Source of the DNA: Riptortus pedestris
Taxonomy: Eukaryota; Arthropoda; Insecta; Hemiptera; Alydidae
Direction of reading: 5' to 3'
Assembly (NCBI GenBank): GCA_019009955.1
Contig: CM032230.1
Coordinates: 23,678,001 to 23,742,000, forward strand
Length of the DNA stretch: 64,000 bases
Shown here: positions 21,521 to 33,700 of the stretch, piece by piece
How positions within the stretch are numbered: the stretch's first letter is position 1
Layout: each line of letters begins with the position of its first letter
Made by a program: the position numbers and the translations under genes
The notes under the pieces: model-generated
The model's database searches: none
What the model was told of the DNA's origin: nothing
The model's input: only the letters and a program-made list of their open reading frames with translations

Positions 21521-22456
21521 GATTTTCATTCCTCTTGCATTTCTTTTGTTTGAAGCTTATGGGGACCAACTATGTGCAAAACCTTCCTGGGTTCTGGATA
21601 AGTATTGACAACTCTTGGCCTTTCATAATTTTTAATTAACAATTGGTTAGTAAAAAGTTTATTGGCATCTGGTTTTACTACTGAATCAACAATACCTCAA
21701 CTGAGTTAGGCCTATCAAGAAGGGGATTGGTTCTTAGTAAATATAATAGTGATTGCTATTGTTACTGACTGATCTTCTAAGTACACTTGGTGCTTTTGAT
21801 ACGAGACACCATAAGGTAATGTTGATGAGACCTGAGGAACAGTAGTTTTAACAATGTCTTATGAATAACTTAACTGTGATCTACTGATCATTAATATGGG
21901 CACTTTCACCAGTATCCATATGATATCACTTTAATTGTGCTAGGGAGAAAACTATACGCTAGAGGAGAATAAACTGAAAAAGATCTATATCCTAAAGGTA
22001 TGAATCTATTATCATTTTCATCCAATGCTACCAATTTACAAGGAAAAGTGCAACACTAATGGCAAGGAACATGAAGATGAAAAGATTAACAAATCTCTCT
22101 GACATTTTGATCCAAAAGAAATCATGCTACTGCAGAAAGAGTTGAAACAAAAATAATAAACTCTGAAAATTGCAATAATCTTACCAGAAGAAAATCATGA
22201 ACAAATGAGACACAAGATAGCAGACATTTTGAAAAGGCAATGGAATAGGGAAATTCATTAACATGAATACAGAACCACCGATATTGAGAGCTTGAAGAGC
22301 AGAAAAAAACAACATACCACACTGAATCAACCTAAACAGCACAAACTATAAAAAGGGTTTAAAGCAATATAAGAAAGGCCAGAAAATAATGGATGCAAAA
22401 GACATACGACAGATAGAATATTCAAGAATATGAACAATGAAAAAAACCCAAACACA
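21521..22456. other. Intergenic, no feature recognised
   Basis: No coding sequence or classified repeat is seen. Confidence 0.4.
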
Positions 22457-22522
22457 TTGAACAAAATCATCAAAACTTCTTGCATAAATGGCCATGCAAG
22501 AAGTTTCGATCATTTTGTTCAA
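22457..22522. repeat. Hairpin with 29-bp near-perfect stem
   Basis: 22457-22485 pairs with 22494-22522 at 27 of 29 positions around the 8-nt loop aaatggcc. The left arm begins ttgaacaaaatcatcaaaac. The size is compatible with a miRNA precursor or a tiny foldback. Confidence 0.65.
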
Positions 22523-23074
22523 ATTACATTAGGTGCACTTACAAATACGCACACATAGAATTGAATAAAAACAGGCAAAAGGATCAAGTTAAGCACAATG
22601 AATTTTTTTCTTTCATGTCTTCAGATTAATAAATGAGACTCCAATTTTGCAAACCATTTAAACGATAAATGTCACGACTCTACGAAAATATATCAACAGA
22701 AGATTTTCAACAGGAACATTATCAATGTAAAAATCAACACCAGCTCAGATAAAATATTTAGGCCACTTGTAAAATAATAGCAAGAATAACTGACGGAAAT
22801 AGTTTCATTAATTAAAAAAAAAAAAAGAGTAATTATTTGCTTATTTTTGTAATGGAGTGCCAGTGCCTGTTGTAAAATATTTTCCAGAATGTGGATTATT
22901 CACAATTAGTATAGTGAGTATATATGCTCTGAAATATTTCATTGGTCATGTTAAGTTGGCTACTCATGGAAAGAGCACTATCCAGAACAATGTTTAAAGA
23001 AATCTGCTACTTGCCTTCTTTGCAATGAACAGCTGCTTCCTAAGAATTAGGTGGCAGATATACAATGTGGTTCT
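22523..23074. other. Intergenic, no feature recognised
   Basis: AT-rich, no supported feature. Confidence 0.4.
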
Positions 23075-23205
23075 TGGGTTCTTAACCTCCATCTAGTCTG
23101 ATTTCAGCCATTAACAAACTTGATCTTTAGTTTAGTAACGATTAAACAAAAATTGTGACTGCTTCAGCATTCACAGTCGAGTATATGTGTGTTCAAAAAC
23201 CCCGG
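23075..23205 (+). repeat. Family A fragment
   Basis: ctgatttcagccattaacaa, then acttgatctttagtttagta and acgattaaacaaaaattgtg. Inverse orientation to the majority. Confidence 0.55.
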
Positions 23206-24677
23206 GCTGTTGTCTTATCTTGTCTACAATAATATATCTGGAAGTGAATAAAAAGAATGGTAATTAACCTTATAAGGCCATACAATTAGCTAGTGAGTCA
23301 TTGTATAGTTAAACTTACTGCTCACCTATGCTCCCATGCAATGAAATGTTGCAATAAATGCAAACAACACTTTTTGTAACATCCTCTACAGTGCTTTAGA
23401 TTTATGAGTGAAATTTAGAATAGAGATGTTACAATCAGATGCATTTTGTATTTTTTGAGTACAAAGTGAAGATATATTCAGAAAACTACTGTAAATGTTA
23501 AGACAAATATAAGAAAACCTTATTTTTTTGTTAATTTATGGGAGTTGGAGGATTAAGAATGAAATTATAAAATGACTTGTTAACTGAAATTTTAACTTAA
23601 AAAGTAAAAAAAAAAATATCTCAAGGTCCATAAATTAAACAATTTTAATGAAAGTAATTTATTTTCCAGAATTTTAGCCCCTATTTTATACAAGAATAAT
23701 ACGGCTACCCTTACAGTCAAGTCTTACTTCAAATTAACTTCTCAATAAATACTGTGTCAGCTGTATTTGAAATAGTGAGGATCAAATAACACCCAAAGAA
23801 AAACGAATAAAAAATAAGCTCACCATTGTTTGAACAAAAAATAACATTCATATTAGGACAGTAAAATGTACATTTCAGGCCTTTTTACAAAATTTATTTC
23901 AGTAGTTGTAATGACTACATTTGAAGTTAGATATAAATTACGACAACTGAAAATGACTATAAATATAAAGAAAATTTTAAGCCAAAAGGTTCCATTCATT
24001 AAAAAAAAAAAAAGAAAAAAAAAAAAAAAAAGAAAAACTTATAAGTAAACACACTCATTTCTTTTATTTGAACCAAAATCAACAGAAAAACAACCAAAAC
24101 AATATATAATTAATAACGCAATTTTTATGTTAAATCTGAATTTTATAAGTCTGTACAATCAATGAATATATATATTTATAGTATTATATAATTTTAAGAC
24201 ACAGCATTTACCCACAATAAAGGGGGTTCAAACTACACAATGCTAAACTTAAAATTTACTTTTGAGCACGAAAAAAGGCATATAAACTACATCAAAGTAT
24301 AATTTAGAAAACTAATTAAAAGGAAGAAGGAAGTGTTATATAAAAAAATAATTTTTATAATTATGTACAAGGAACCATTGAAACATATAGGATCTGAACA
24401 CTTTCAATAGCAACAAAGGATCAAATAACACTATATTAACAGAAGCATTAAACAACACAAAAAGTCACTTGAAAAAAATATAAATACTAGTGCTCATTTC
24501 AAGTTTGGCATTGTGTTTTTATTCGAACGTACTTAATATTTAGCTCAGTGTACATTTAATACACAGCAAGATAAAATACATATACATATTAACAATTGTT
24601 GTCCATGGTGGCTAAAAAATTAAACAAAAGAGTGAATCTTATAATTAACTTTGACACTACACATGGAATCTTGAAAA
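23206..24677. other. Intergenic, no repeat recognised; candidate - strand polyadenylation signals
   Basis: AT-rich with poly-A runs near 24001-24030. TTTATT motifs (for example 23658, 23891, 24063) could serve a - strand transcript. Confidence 0.35.
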
Positions 24678-24803
24678 TCAGTCGATGTCTCTGCAAATAT
24701 TACAATCACTCTTTTTAGCCGAACACATGACGTTAAGATCGGTGCATTCTGCGCAATGGGGCTCATCACGTTTGCGAATATCACTTAATAATCCCACATT
24801 CAC
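24678..24803 (-). CDS. Unexplained cysteine-rich open frame (41 codons)
   Basis: On the - strand an open frame ends in TGA at 24680-24678 and contains C-x2-C-x6-C-x6-C-x2-C (HCAECTDLNVMC, then DCNICRDID). It is locally GC-richer than the surrounding kilobases. It lacks an ATG, and a stop lies directly upstream, so it would be a terminal exon or a relic. The spacing suggests a metal-binding tail. I do not recognise the family. Confidence 0.3.
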   Translation of the reverse strand: MNVGLLSDIRKRDEPHCAECTDLNVMCSAKKSDCNICRDID

Positions 24804-27800
24804 TCAATTATTTTTATAAATATTTTTTATATATTGAAATATATAAAACACATCCTAAACTCATTATTCTGATTCAAAATAATATATAATATTATTGTAA
24901 AATACCACCAGCAATAACAATTTTCATGATGTAAATATTCAGTTTATATCATTCAATAAAAAGCCTCAATATAAACATCAAATATCGCTTAAAATTATGT
25001 ACAAGCGAAAACTATATCACATATGTAGTAGTAACATCTAAATAGAAGCTACAGTATATTTATACCCAAGGTAGCTATTGTAATACACTTTTAAAATTGT
25101 TAAGAGTACTCAAAACACAACTTACACAAATTACTTACTAAACAAAATGACAGAGCAAAAAGCAGTGCCATCCTAACAGACCTCAATATTACATATATAT
25201 GCCAACAATTCAATATAACCAAACAATGTTTTTAAGTTGTGATAAGTACCCTTAGACCAAAGTCAAAACGTTTATAATTTTTGTTTATCTAACACGCATA
25301 TAAATGTCAATCTTATTAATCTTGAATGCCCACATCAAACAGTAATGCACGAGTGAGAGTTTAACACAAAACAGAAAAAGAAACAGTTTAACAGTTAAAT
25401 ACAGAAGTGGAAATGTCACTGTGGTGCAAGAAAACATTTTGATTCTAAAATTATAAAAACGATTAATGAATATATATTTTTGTATTTTTTTTGTTTTGTT
25501 TTTTTTTTTATCTTTTTCATTCTTACTAATTATTGAATAATAAATATGATATAGTTCAACGTATTACTGCATTCATACGCTTGCATATACAATATTTTCT
25601 TTAATAGCTCAATTATTCTAAACAATGAGAAATCAATAATTACATAGGCTATACATTACAGAGATACGGAGACAAAAAAATTGGTGTTATCTATTTAACA
25701 TTTAATAATGGATCTTCATAAGACTAAGAGAATGCTAATAATGTACATTTATACATCGTGAAATTATAATTATCTGATTTGTAAGTGAAAATCTGTGCAA
25801 TGATTTGTTTTTTTTTTAAATCACACACAACCTAAATATGATGGCTACAAACTATATAACTTATGTAGCTAAATAATAGAAAAATAATGGTTTACTATAC
25901 ATGTGCCTAATTTTGATCAATTTATATAACAGTTTTCACTTTTTTTTTTAACTTGTTTACTTTTTTCTTTTTTAAATTTTGCGTGTACATACATTTAATT
26001 CCCAAATTAAATGAAGTTTGTTAGAAAAAAAAAAATATCGCTATGTTTACAACAATTGACAATAGCAGAAGTTAAACTATAATTAAGACAAATAACAAAA
26101 ATTTTATGAAAATAAATATATTTAAAGTTAGCATCCAGGAACATTGCACCATTTACAATAGTAGTGATAATTAAAATAATAATAGGAGTAATAATTCCTC
26201 AATAAATATTTAATTTTAAACACATAATAGTCTTCAAATATATTTTATCTTTTAAAAATACCATTAAGAATGACAAAAATAAAATGTTCAAGCGTAAAAT
26301 CAATATAAAATTATCCAAATAGTAAACATAGCGACATCAGTTTAAATTGAAAAAATACGATATTACAGCACAGATTAAAAACATTAAGAAAATAAAAAAA
26401 AAAATATATATATAAGAGATTAAATCACTCTGTTAGGCTTACCTGGCGACTTTCAACTTTTAATTGTTTGATAGTTTTGGCAAAGTTATATTGATATTGG
26501 CCGCAAAGTCCATACTTTCATTCAAAAGCAGCATACTCACCTTCGATTCAAGTTATAGTCAACAAAAAGGTAAATTCTGGCTAACTATAAATTTTATATA
26601 AAATAATTAACGCTGTCACCCTATATACTTTTTAAGTAGTAATAAATATGTCTTGTAGATCTCACATGCCCTTATGTAGAATTATGTATATAAATTAAAA
26701 AAAAAAATTAAAACATATTACTATCTCACTTCTTATCAAGATTTCACACAGCCTTGAATTTCTCACAAATATCTCAAACTTTTGAATGAGCAGGATATTT
26801 ATTAAAATTGAGAGGGGAACATAAAATAAAAAATAAACTAGTTTAAAATATGTCTTCTTAAATAACAAAAATACTAGGTTAATTCAATTCGAAGAAGCTT
26901 TAAGATCTCTTCAATAAAAATGAATGGACCTAATTCATCAGACCCATTATAAAACAAGAACATTATATAATTTTGATTTGACACATTCTAACAATTACAT
27001 TGCATCAATAATAAGTGAAAAAGAACATAAATCCCTCTTTAATCCCTTTGGGAACAAATGGTTCTTTTGAATAACTTTAGACGGCCTATGAACTCTCACT
27101 GAACAGTTCATGTAAACTGCAAAGAATTTTAATTTTTTGACAAAACTGTCGAGCAACTAAAGAATCACAAGTCTGGTAGCCCTAAATGTCTTATTTCTAG
27201 CAATTTACATATCAAAATTACACAAAGGCAAACAAGAAAAAGGAATCAGGACATTTATATTGTATTTTATAATTCAGTCTGGCTATATATAGCTTTAAGT
27301 GCATAATAAAGCTTATATTGATATTTAAGAATAAATGCCTCAATTTATGAGCAAATTATTAAAAAAAAAAGAAAAAGAAAAGACAACAATAAAATAAAAT
27401 TAATATATTAAAGAAGACAATATTTTGTCAACAATGAACAACAATTGGCTCAAATGCCATATCATTTCATCCTAATAAAACTAGTGTACATTTTTAATGG
27501 TATCATTAATATAATGTACATAATTACTGTCTAACTTCGTATATGTTTATTTTTAAAGCAAGTCAAATTAATTAATAAGGCTATTAATATCCCCCAAAAC
27601 CTTGAAGTGTTTACAAACAAAATCGACATACCGAAAGATGTATAAATTTTCTGAAAATTAACTACAACTAATGGAAGCACAGTTGGTGAGAGGGTAGTTT
27701 GAACAAATTTACGTACCACACATCATTATTTTAAAGATTTCACCAACATTTTCAAAGCAATTTCATAACTAGGACTGCAAGAGCTAATGCAATTTAACTT

Positions 27801-29047
27801 ATATATGTATATATATAGGTATATATAAATAAAACTGTAATATATTAAAAATAATACAATCCTTTTAAAATAAAATATCACCTAAGGAGCACACTATATA
27901 CTTGGGTATATGTTAATGTAAACACTACATTAGATAGTGAGAAAAAGCTACTATATCTTCCATTATTTTACATATAAATTTTATTAAAATAAAAATGGTT
28001 AACAAGTATAAACGGTACACCGACATGATTGTAAGCAACCTCGGGCAAATTACAACTTGTATTCTTATTGTTAAAAACAAACAAATTAACACTTTCTTTA
28101 GGTAAAAAAAATATACATTTGTCTATATAAATAGTATGTTTGACAAAAATAACATGTGCTCAGCAATGTACCATCTGTTCACTGTTGTCAAATATTAATA
28201 TTATCACTGCTAACATGACCAGAGAAATATACAACGAAAAGAAATTCCTCATTCATTAAGAAACTACAACCCACTCTCTGTGAGCATCAATTTCACAATG
28301 GCTCGGTATATGAATTACTCAACGCAATATTCGCTTTAAGATATTAACACCTGTTTTCAAATTTAGCTCATTAAATATATATATATTACATAAATATGAA
28401 TAACTTCCAACAAATTTAAACACGAGACAATCCTTTTTGGAGGAATTGTATATAACTATTAACATCTAGGTAAATAACTAGCTTGCACTCTATACACATT
28501 TGTCAAAAATAATTATTATACTTTGTTATTTTTTAATCGAAGATTTATTTACATAAGGATGCCTTGCTCTAGAATGGTAGCTTACCAAAGAGCACCAAAA
28601 AATGAGGCCGCATATCGCACGACTCTTAACTGAAGAAAAATTAAAATTAGCTCTAATAGGCTTCTCATTATTTTTTTCCAATTTTTAATTTTTTTTTTTT
28701 TTAAATACTTTATGCAATTTTTTCCTCCAAAAGTACCTTCCAAATATATTGCAATTCCTACAACATGAAATAGCTGGTAAGTATCTGCAAATCTTTCCCT
28801 TATATAATATAACAACAATTGTCAACACACTGTCAAGAGAAAAGACTGAGTGGGTTGAGGAAGTATGGGAAGGAGGGGGGTTTTCAAAATCACAGTTCCT
28901 GACACTATTATACAGGACTGATGCTTGAGGCACTTAGGTGCCAGAATTCGCAGTTTGGTCTTTGATCCAACTCTTTCTCCTAAACTAGTTTTTGCTTCAG
29001 AAATCTGCAAATTCTGCTCATCACCTTATTCTAGGCCAAGTCTCCAA
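24804..29047 (-). other. Repeat-poor AT-rich stretch, candidate LARP4 3' UTR
   Basis: Over 4 kb with none of the dispersed repeats that fill the rest of the window. It has many A/T runs and several TTTATT (AATAAA on the - strand) signals here and further left, for example near 24063 and 24515. This fits a long 3' UTR of the - strand gene, but no transcript evidence exists. 26443-26514 holds a 24-codon open stretch on the - strand with a strong donor (see findings). Confidence 0.35.
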
Positions 29048-29139
29048 TCTAAAATGAAAAATAAAAAAACATTGAAATATAAAAGAGAAATACCTATTAC
29101 AACATTTTTTAAATCTTGTATCTAATATTTTAAGGCTTG

Positions 29140-30060
29140 TGCACATGATGCCAGCTTTAGAGACAATGGTTGGAAGACCGCTTACTGGCATAACATTATC
29201 GGCTATGTGTGAACCCTTCATGTCAATTGGCAAGCCAACTGTTGTCCTGAAATTCAGTAGTCTTGGGGAGTAGACTGAGGACAGTGAGCTGGGCGCAGCA
29301 ATGCCCCCCCCCCACTGTTAATTCTGGCTGTCACGATAATTGGCATATGTAACGTTGTAGGCCAGTAGATTTGTGCGTGCCAGTCAAGACTTCTGATTTT
29401 AGTTATTTTATTGTATTTTTTTACTTTTAAACTATGGCTCCTAAATGGAGTGATGATCTAATCTGTTTATCTTAATAAGGAACAAAGGTGTCTGAGGGAT
29501 CAGTTGTATGTTTTATACAAGAATAAAAACACTCCTGTAATGACACTCGTTTTAATTGCTTAAGAATAATATTTTTAAATATTCAAGGGGGTGTAGCGCT
29601 TAAGCTAAAATAGAGGGTTTCCGTGGGACTTTTAACATTGAATTTGCTAACATTGAATTTGCTAAACATTTCCAGTTTTAACTTGGGTGACAACATTTTC
29701 CTCATTATTGCCTTGTTTGATATTTTTTCTTCAATCAACTGCAATAGTTCATCAAAATTCTACGGACCCATTCTTAAACACGCTTTATATTCCAAAGAAT
29801 CCTCCATGCATAATTCACTTATCAACTGAAATGACACCGTGACTGTCTCTTCTCAATAGCCATTTCCTTATTTACTCCCTCTTCTTGCTTACTCTAGCAC
29901 CTTGCAAGACATGACAAATTCCTGACAAACACCATCACATATTACTTTTCACAAGACACAACAGACAACGAGCACTCAGCCATTTTTCATCATCAACTGT
30001 CGTGCCAATACTTTCACCATGTGAAAGAGTTTTCATTCAGCTGGTGTGGGCATAGACAAT
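29140..30060. mobile_element. PIF/Harbinger relic with divergent MADF-like and nuclease-like fragments
   Basis: On the + strand MAPKWSDDLI (ATG near 29433), then after a shift KEQRCLRDQLYVLYKNKN, resembles a MADF/Myb-like ORF. On the - strand at about 29640-29830, LCMEDSLEYKACLRMGP then NFDELLQLIEEKISNK and MRKMLSPKLKLEMF match the start of Harbinger nucleases (E-Y-x-x-x-L-R-M, F-D-E-L-L). Outer ends ...GATGCCAGCT (about 29140) and AGCTGGTGTGGGCAT (about 30036) are loosely inverted. Both frames are broken. Confidence 0.65.
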
Positions 30061-30404
30061 CCCTCAGTTTGTTTTATGAACTGGTTAGTTCAAGGGTTTC
30101 AATTATTTTATCTGCTAGAATAGAAACATAACTTAAAGGAAGTTGTTTAGAATACTTAATTGTTTGAAAAAGGATTTAAGAAGTAGGTGCAAGGCTATGA
30201 TTTTGAATATTTATTATGCCAATTACTGGGTCTGGTTTCCTTGTGAACTTTCGTGCTTATATTTTAATTGCTAAAAACAATCGTGATTTGGAGCAAAAAA
30301 CATTCAATTTAATTACAACAGCTAATATATTTATCCTATTAAAGAGATATTAAGGAAGGGTAATATTGCCATGGTAACGAGATTATTAAATAATTTGAAT
30401 ATTT

Positions 30405-30462
30405 TATTTATTAACGTCCACTTTTTGCAACTCAGGCTAATTTGAATAAATAATTAAATAAA
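30405..30462 (-). repeat. SINE tail fragment
   Basis: tttattaacgtccacttttt, gcaactcaggctaat matches the 3' part of the SINE and then stops. Confidence 0.55.
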
Positions 30463-30512
30463 GATCTACATCTCATTGAGGATTAACAGCAAGGAAAAGC
30501 CAGAAAAGAGAG

Positions 30513-30576
30513 CTCATAGGACTAAATTGGCAATGAGAAATAACTATATCTCTCATCGCCAATTTAGTCCTTTGAG
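30513..30576. repeat. Hairpin with 30-bp stem just after the LARP4 stop
   Basis: 30513-30542 pairs with 30547-30576 at 27 of 30 positions with a 4-nt loop. The left arm begins ctcataggactaaattggca. It lies 69-132 nt downstream of the LARP4 stop codon on the transcribed strand. Confidence 0.65.
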
Positions 30577-30644
30577 TTGAGTATATCTTAAAACATTAAA
30601 GATTTTTAAAAAAAAAAAAAAAGATCTTACTGAATTGGGTTGTG

Positions 30645-30748
30645 CTATTTTGGTGATCTTTGCCTTGAATTGTTAAACTGTCTTGGAAGATCCCTCCGCC
30701 TGGGGGCTCCTCTTGCGCCACCTCTTCCTCGGCTACCAAGCCCATCAC
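30645..30748 (-). CDS. larp4B: LARP4 terminal coding exon (RG-rich)
   Basis: Completes a glycine codon and reads [20 protein letters not shown], ending RQRSPK and TAG at 30647-30645. Arginine/glycine-rich ends are common in RNA-binding proteins. Fourteen bases after the stop is a good donor (TTCA/GTAAGATC at 30630), so a 3' UTR intron is possible. Confidence 0.85.
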
Positions 30749-33700
30749 CTGCCAATTTATCACACACAGTTGTAATTTCAAAAATAAAAATACTGTTTAC
30801 AGTAATTTGCCAATGATTGTTATTGTTGAGTTGTGGCTCCAGGAAAAATGAGGGCAAAGTGACCATCAATTAAATGGATGTATGGGTCGATGTGTGGATA
30901 TATGGTTGTGTGTATAATATTGTTTAATGTTAAATACTAAGAGATGCAGCTTCTCAAATTAAAAGTTGAGATCTTGAATATATCTCTTAACTATTTGTTT
31001 CTATAGCATCATTCGACACCTGGCAATAAATAATTTAAATGGCAGGCTCTAATAAGATGCAGTTATTTTGATAGAATTTCATGAGAGTATAGAGATAACT
31101 GCTGAAAAAATGTTATTTTATAATACCTCCTTCAGAAAATTTTATTCTCTTTTTCAATTTGTTTCGAACTAAAGCTCATTATCAATTTGTTTTTGATTTT
31201 TGTGCCCACACAACAGTGGCAGTTCAACACACTGGATCTGGATTCTGACTGTTTATAAAAAAACAGTTGATTGACCTTGCATGGGTGTTAAGTATACTGT
31301 GCTTCAGGGTCAATTGATCCTGTGAACATTGATGTACATTTTTAAACATGGTAGAGCATATAAGAGAGCCAGGGCATGAATCCAAAGTATAATTTTCATA
31401 CTTTCTCATTCATTTGCTTTATTTTGTGAACTTGAAGATCTTCAGTGGACTTTTCATGTAAGACTATAATTGTACTGAAAGATCAGACATTCCAGATACT
31501 TTTAAGAATTAGTATTGACCAGTTACAATTATTAAAAATGAAATATCTGTGTCTCTTAACATGTTAACAATTTTATATATATATTATAAATTTTTTTTAA
31601 CTAATTGATGGGAGATGGCTGAAGTGATATTTTTTGATATTTGGAAAATCAAAATCTTTGTGATCTGAGGAATTTATTTTATCCTCAAATGATTGTTTAT
31701 TCTGGGACAAACATAAATCCATTGAACGCCACCGACTGTGGGAATTAATCTTGAAAAATACTTGTAAAAGCACAAAATATCCTATATTGCACTTTACAAC
31801 AAAATACTGATAAATAAAGCTTTATTTAGGCTACCAGTACTGTAGAGATTAGACTGGGATCAAAGGATAAGATGGGAGGGTATGAGGTGACATATATCCC
31901 GGAAGGGTAGTTTTCCTGTTACAAAAACTCATTTATGGCAAGTTAAATAAAAGACAATGATAGGGTCAATTGACCCCGTGCCGCAATATTCTATAAAAAT
32001 ATACCTGTACAGCATCACAGGATTAATCGACTGTATATTTTTACTGCACTACTAGATAGTACAGATCATCTACAATGTTATACAAAAATTATTTTTGTCT
32101 AACTAAAAATTTTTTATCACAAATTGATATGCAATATAAGAAAAGTATGCTAGGAGGATCTCATCAACAGGTGAAACTTTGAATGGAGTCAATTGATCCT
32201 GTGTTTAAGTTAAGGTGTTAATGTTAAATAATAGGAGACACAAGTTCTCAAAATAAAAGTTGAGTCTTGAACATATCTCTTAACTATTTGTTCCTATAGC
32301 ATCATTCGACACCTGACATTAAATAATTTAAACAGCAGGCTCTAATCAGATGCAGTAATTTTATAAATACTGAAAATATGTAAGTTTATAAATAAAATGT
32401 AAGAAAATAGAAGTAACCTTTAACTTGATAATGGAAGGGTGGTGGGTTGTGCTCTTTTTTCTCATCATCAGAGTGGTGCTGCTGTGACTGCGACTGCTGT
32501 TGTGGGGGAAGCAGAGGTTGCTGCTGTGGAGGAAGAGGAGCTTGAGATTGTTGCTGATTCTGAGGTTGTTCCCTTATTCCCATCTTTTCTCGTTCTAGTT
32601 TTTCTTTATGATGATGTTGTGCGACCTGGGCATAGCTTAATTTTACAACACCCAGCTCAGCCTGGAAACAAACATTGGTGTCAAGATAAAATCTACTGTT
32701 ATGTTTCTATTACATTGGCTTAATCCTTTATTGGGCAAGGGCTGCTCAAGAAGCCCAGCAAATGAAAAATTTAAACTTGGTGGGAAGAAGACAGGATTAG
32801 TTTCTAGGAGTTTCACTAGGTGTGCTGGCCTTCGGAAAAAATAGATGCAAGAGGCTCCCGCCGATAGGAGCCGTGTAAATCCGGTCACAGCCAATACTGG
32901 CTTTCCCTGAAAGCCCTTCACGGCGGCCCTTGGGCATTCCAGCCTTCGTCCTCTCCGCTACGTCTTACATAGTGGACTTGCATTATCAATTTTAACTTTC
33001 TTCATTCATCATTTCTGACCTCAGAAAGATTAATAATTATTTACTAATGCATTACTTAAAATATTCGAATTAATTTTGTATTGAATATTGTTATTAGCCA
33101 TTATGTTTGGATATTTGATATGTTCAGAGCGGATAAAAATTTAAAATGTAGCTCATTTATCTTCTTACTACTTCTTAATGTTTATCAATTGTATGAACAT
33201 TTAGTTATTTCTCATCAAACCTTCTTATTATTTGTGATTAATTTTTAGTTTTACTAAATATACTTGGTAAGTAAATTAAATAAATATGAATACTTATTTT
33301 TTATTTATTTTTTTATTATTATCAGAATTTCTTTTTATTACCATTTGAGAACACCAAGCTAATTATTGAAATACGTAATATAATATCAAAAACATTGTGT
33401 TGTATCTGAAATGAATAGTATTGTTTTCTAAAATGTACACTCAAGTGAACAGACAGCTTGCTAAGGGAGAGCGTCAAGTGATAGGCTCAAACCATTATTT
33501 TTTTAATAGCAGATTTCCCCCAAGGGAAATAAGCTATTATTCCCGTCAGGAAGGATTATAAGGGCTTGGGTGACCATTGCTTAAGACAGTGGCCTCCACT
33601 AGAGCCAGAATGTGTAAGGTCTGCTCTGTAAGCCCACCCCATAACTTGACGAAAAAAACATTTTAAGATGGCGATGTTATAAATGGTCACTTAGGGTCCG

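Larger units (their letters stand above)
29048..30631 (-). other. Possible LARP4 3' UTR intron
   Basis: The donor GTAAGATC begins at 30630, just after the stop codon. The acceptor ttcattttag ends at 29049, before ATTGGAGACTTGG. Splicing would place the stop 14 nt from the junction, which nonsense-mediated decay tolerates. The PIF/Harbinger relic and the 30-bp foldback would then be intronic. Without splicing they would be in the 3' UTR. Inference only. Confidence 0.35.

Noticed and set aside
30596..30781. 61-codon - strand frame ([14 protein letters not shown]...)
   Set aside because: Alternative frame across the LARP4 terminal exon. The RG-rich frame joins exon 11 in phase and this one does not.
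32643..32921. 92-codon - strand frame with [14 protein letters not shown]
   Set aside because: Overlaps the start of LARP4 exon 11 in another frame. The GC-rich part may be a repeat, but there is no protein family match.
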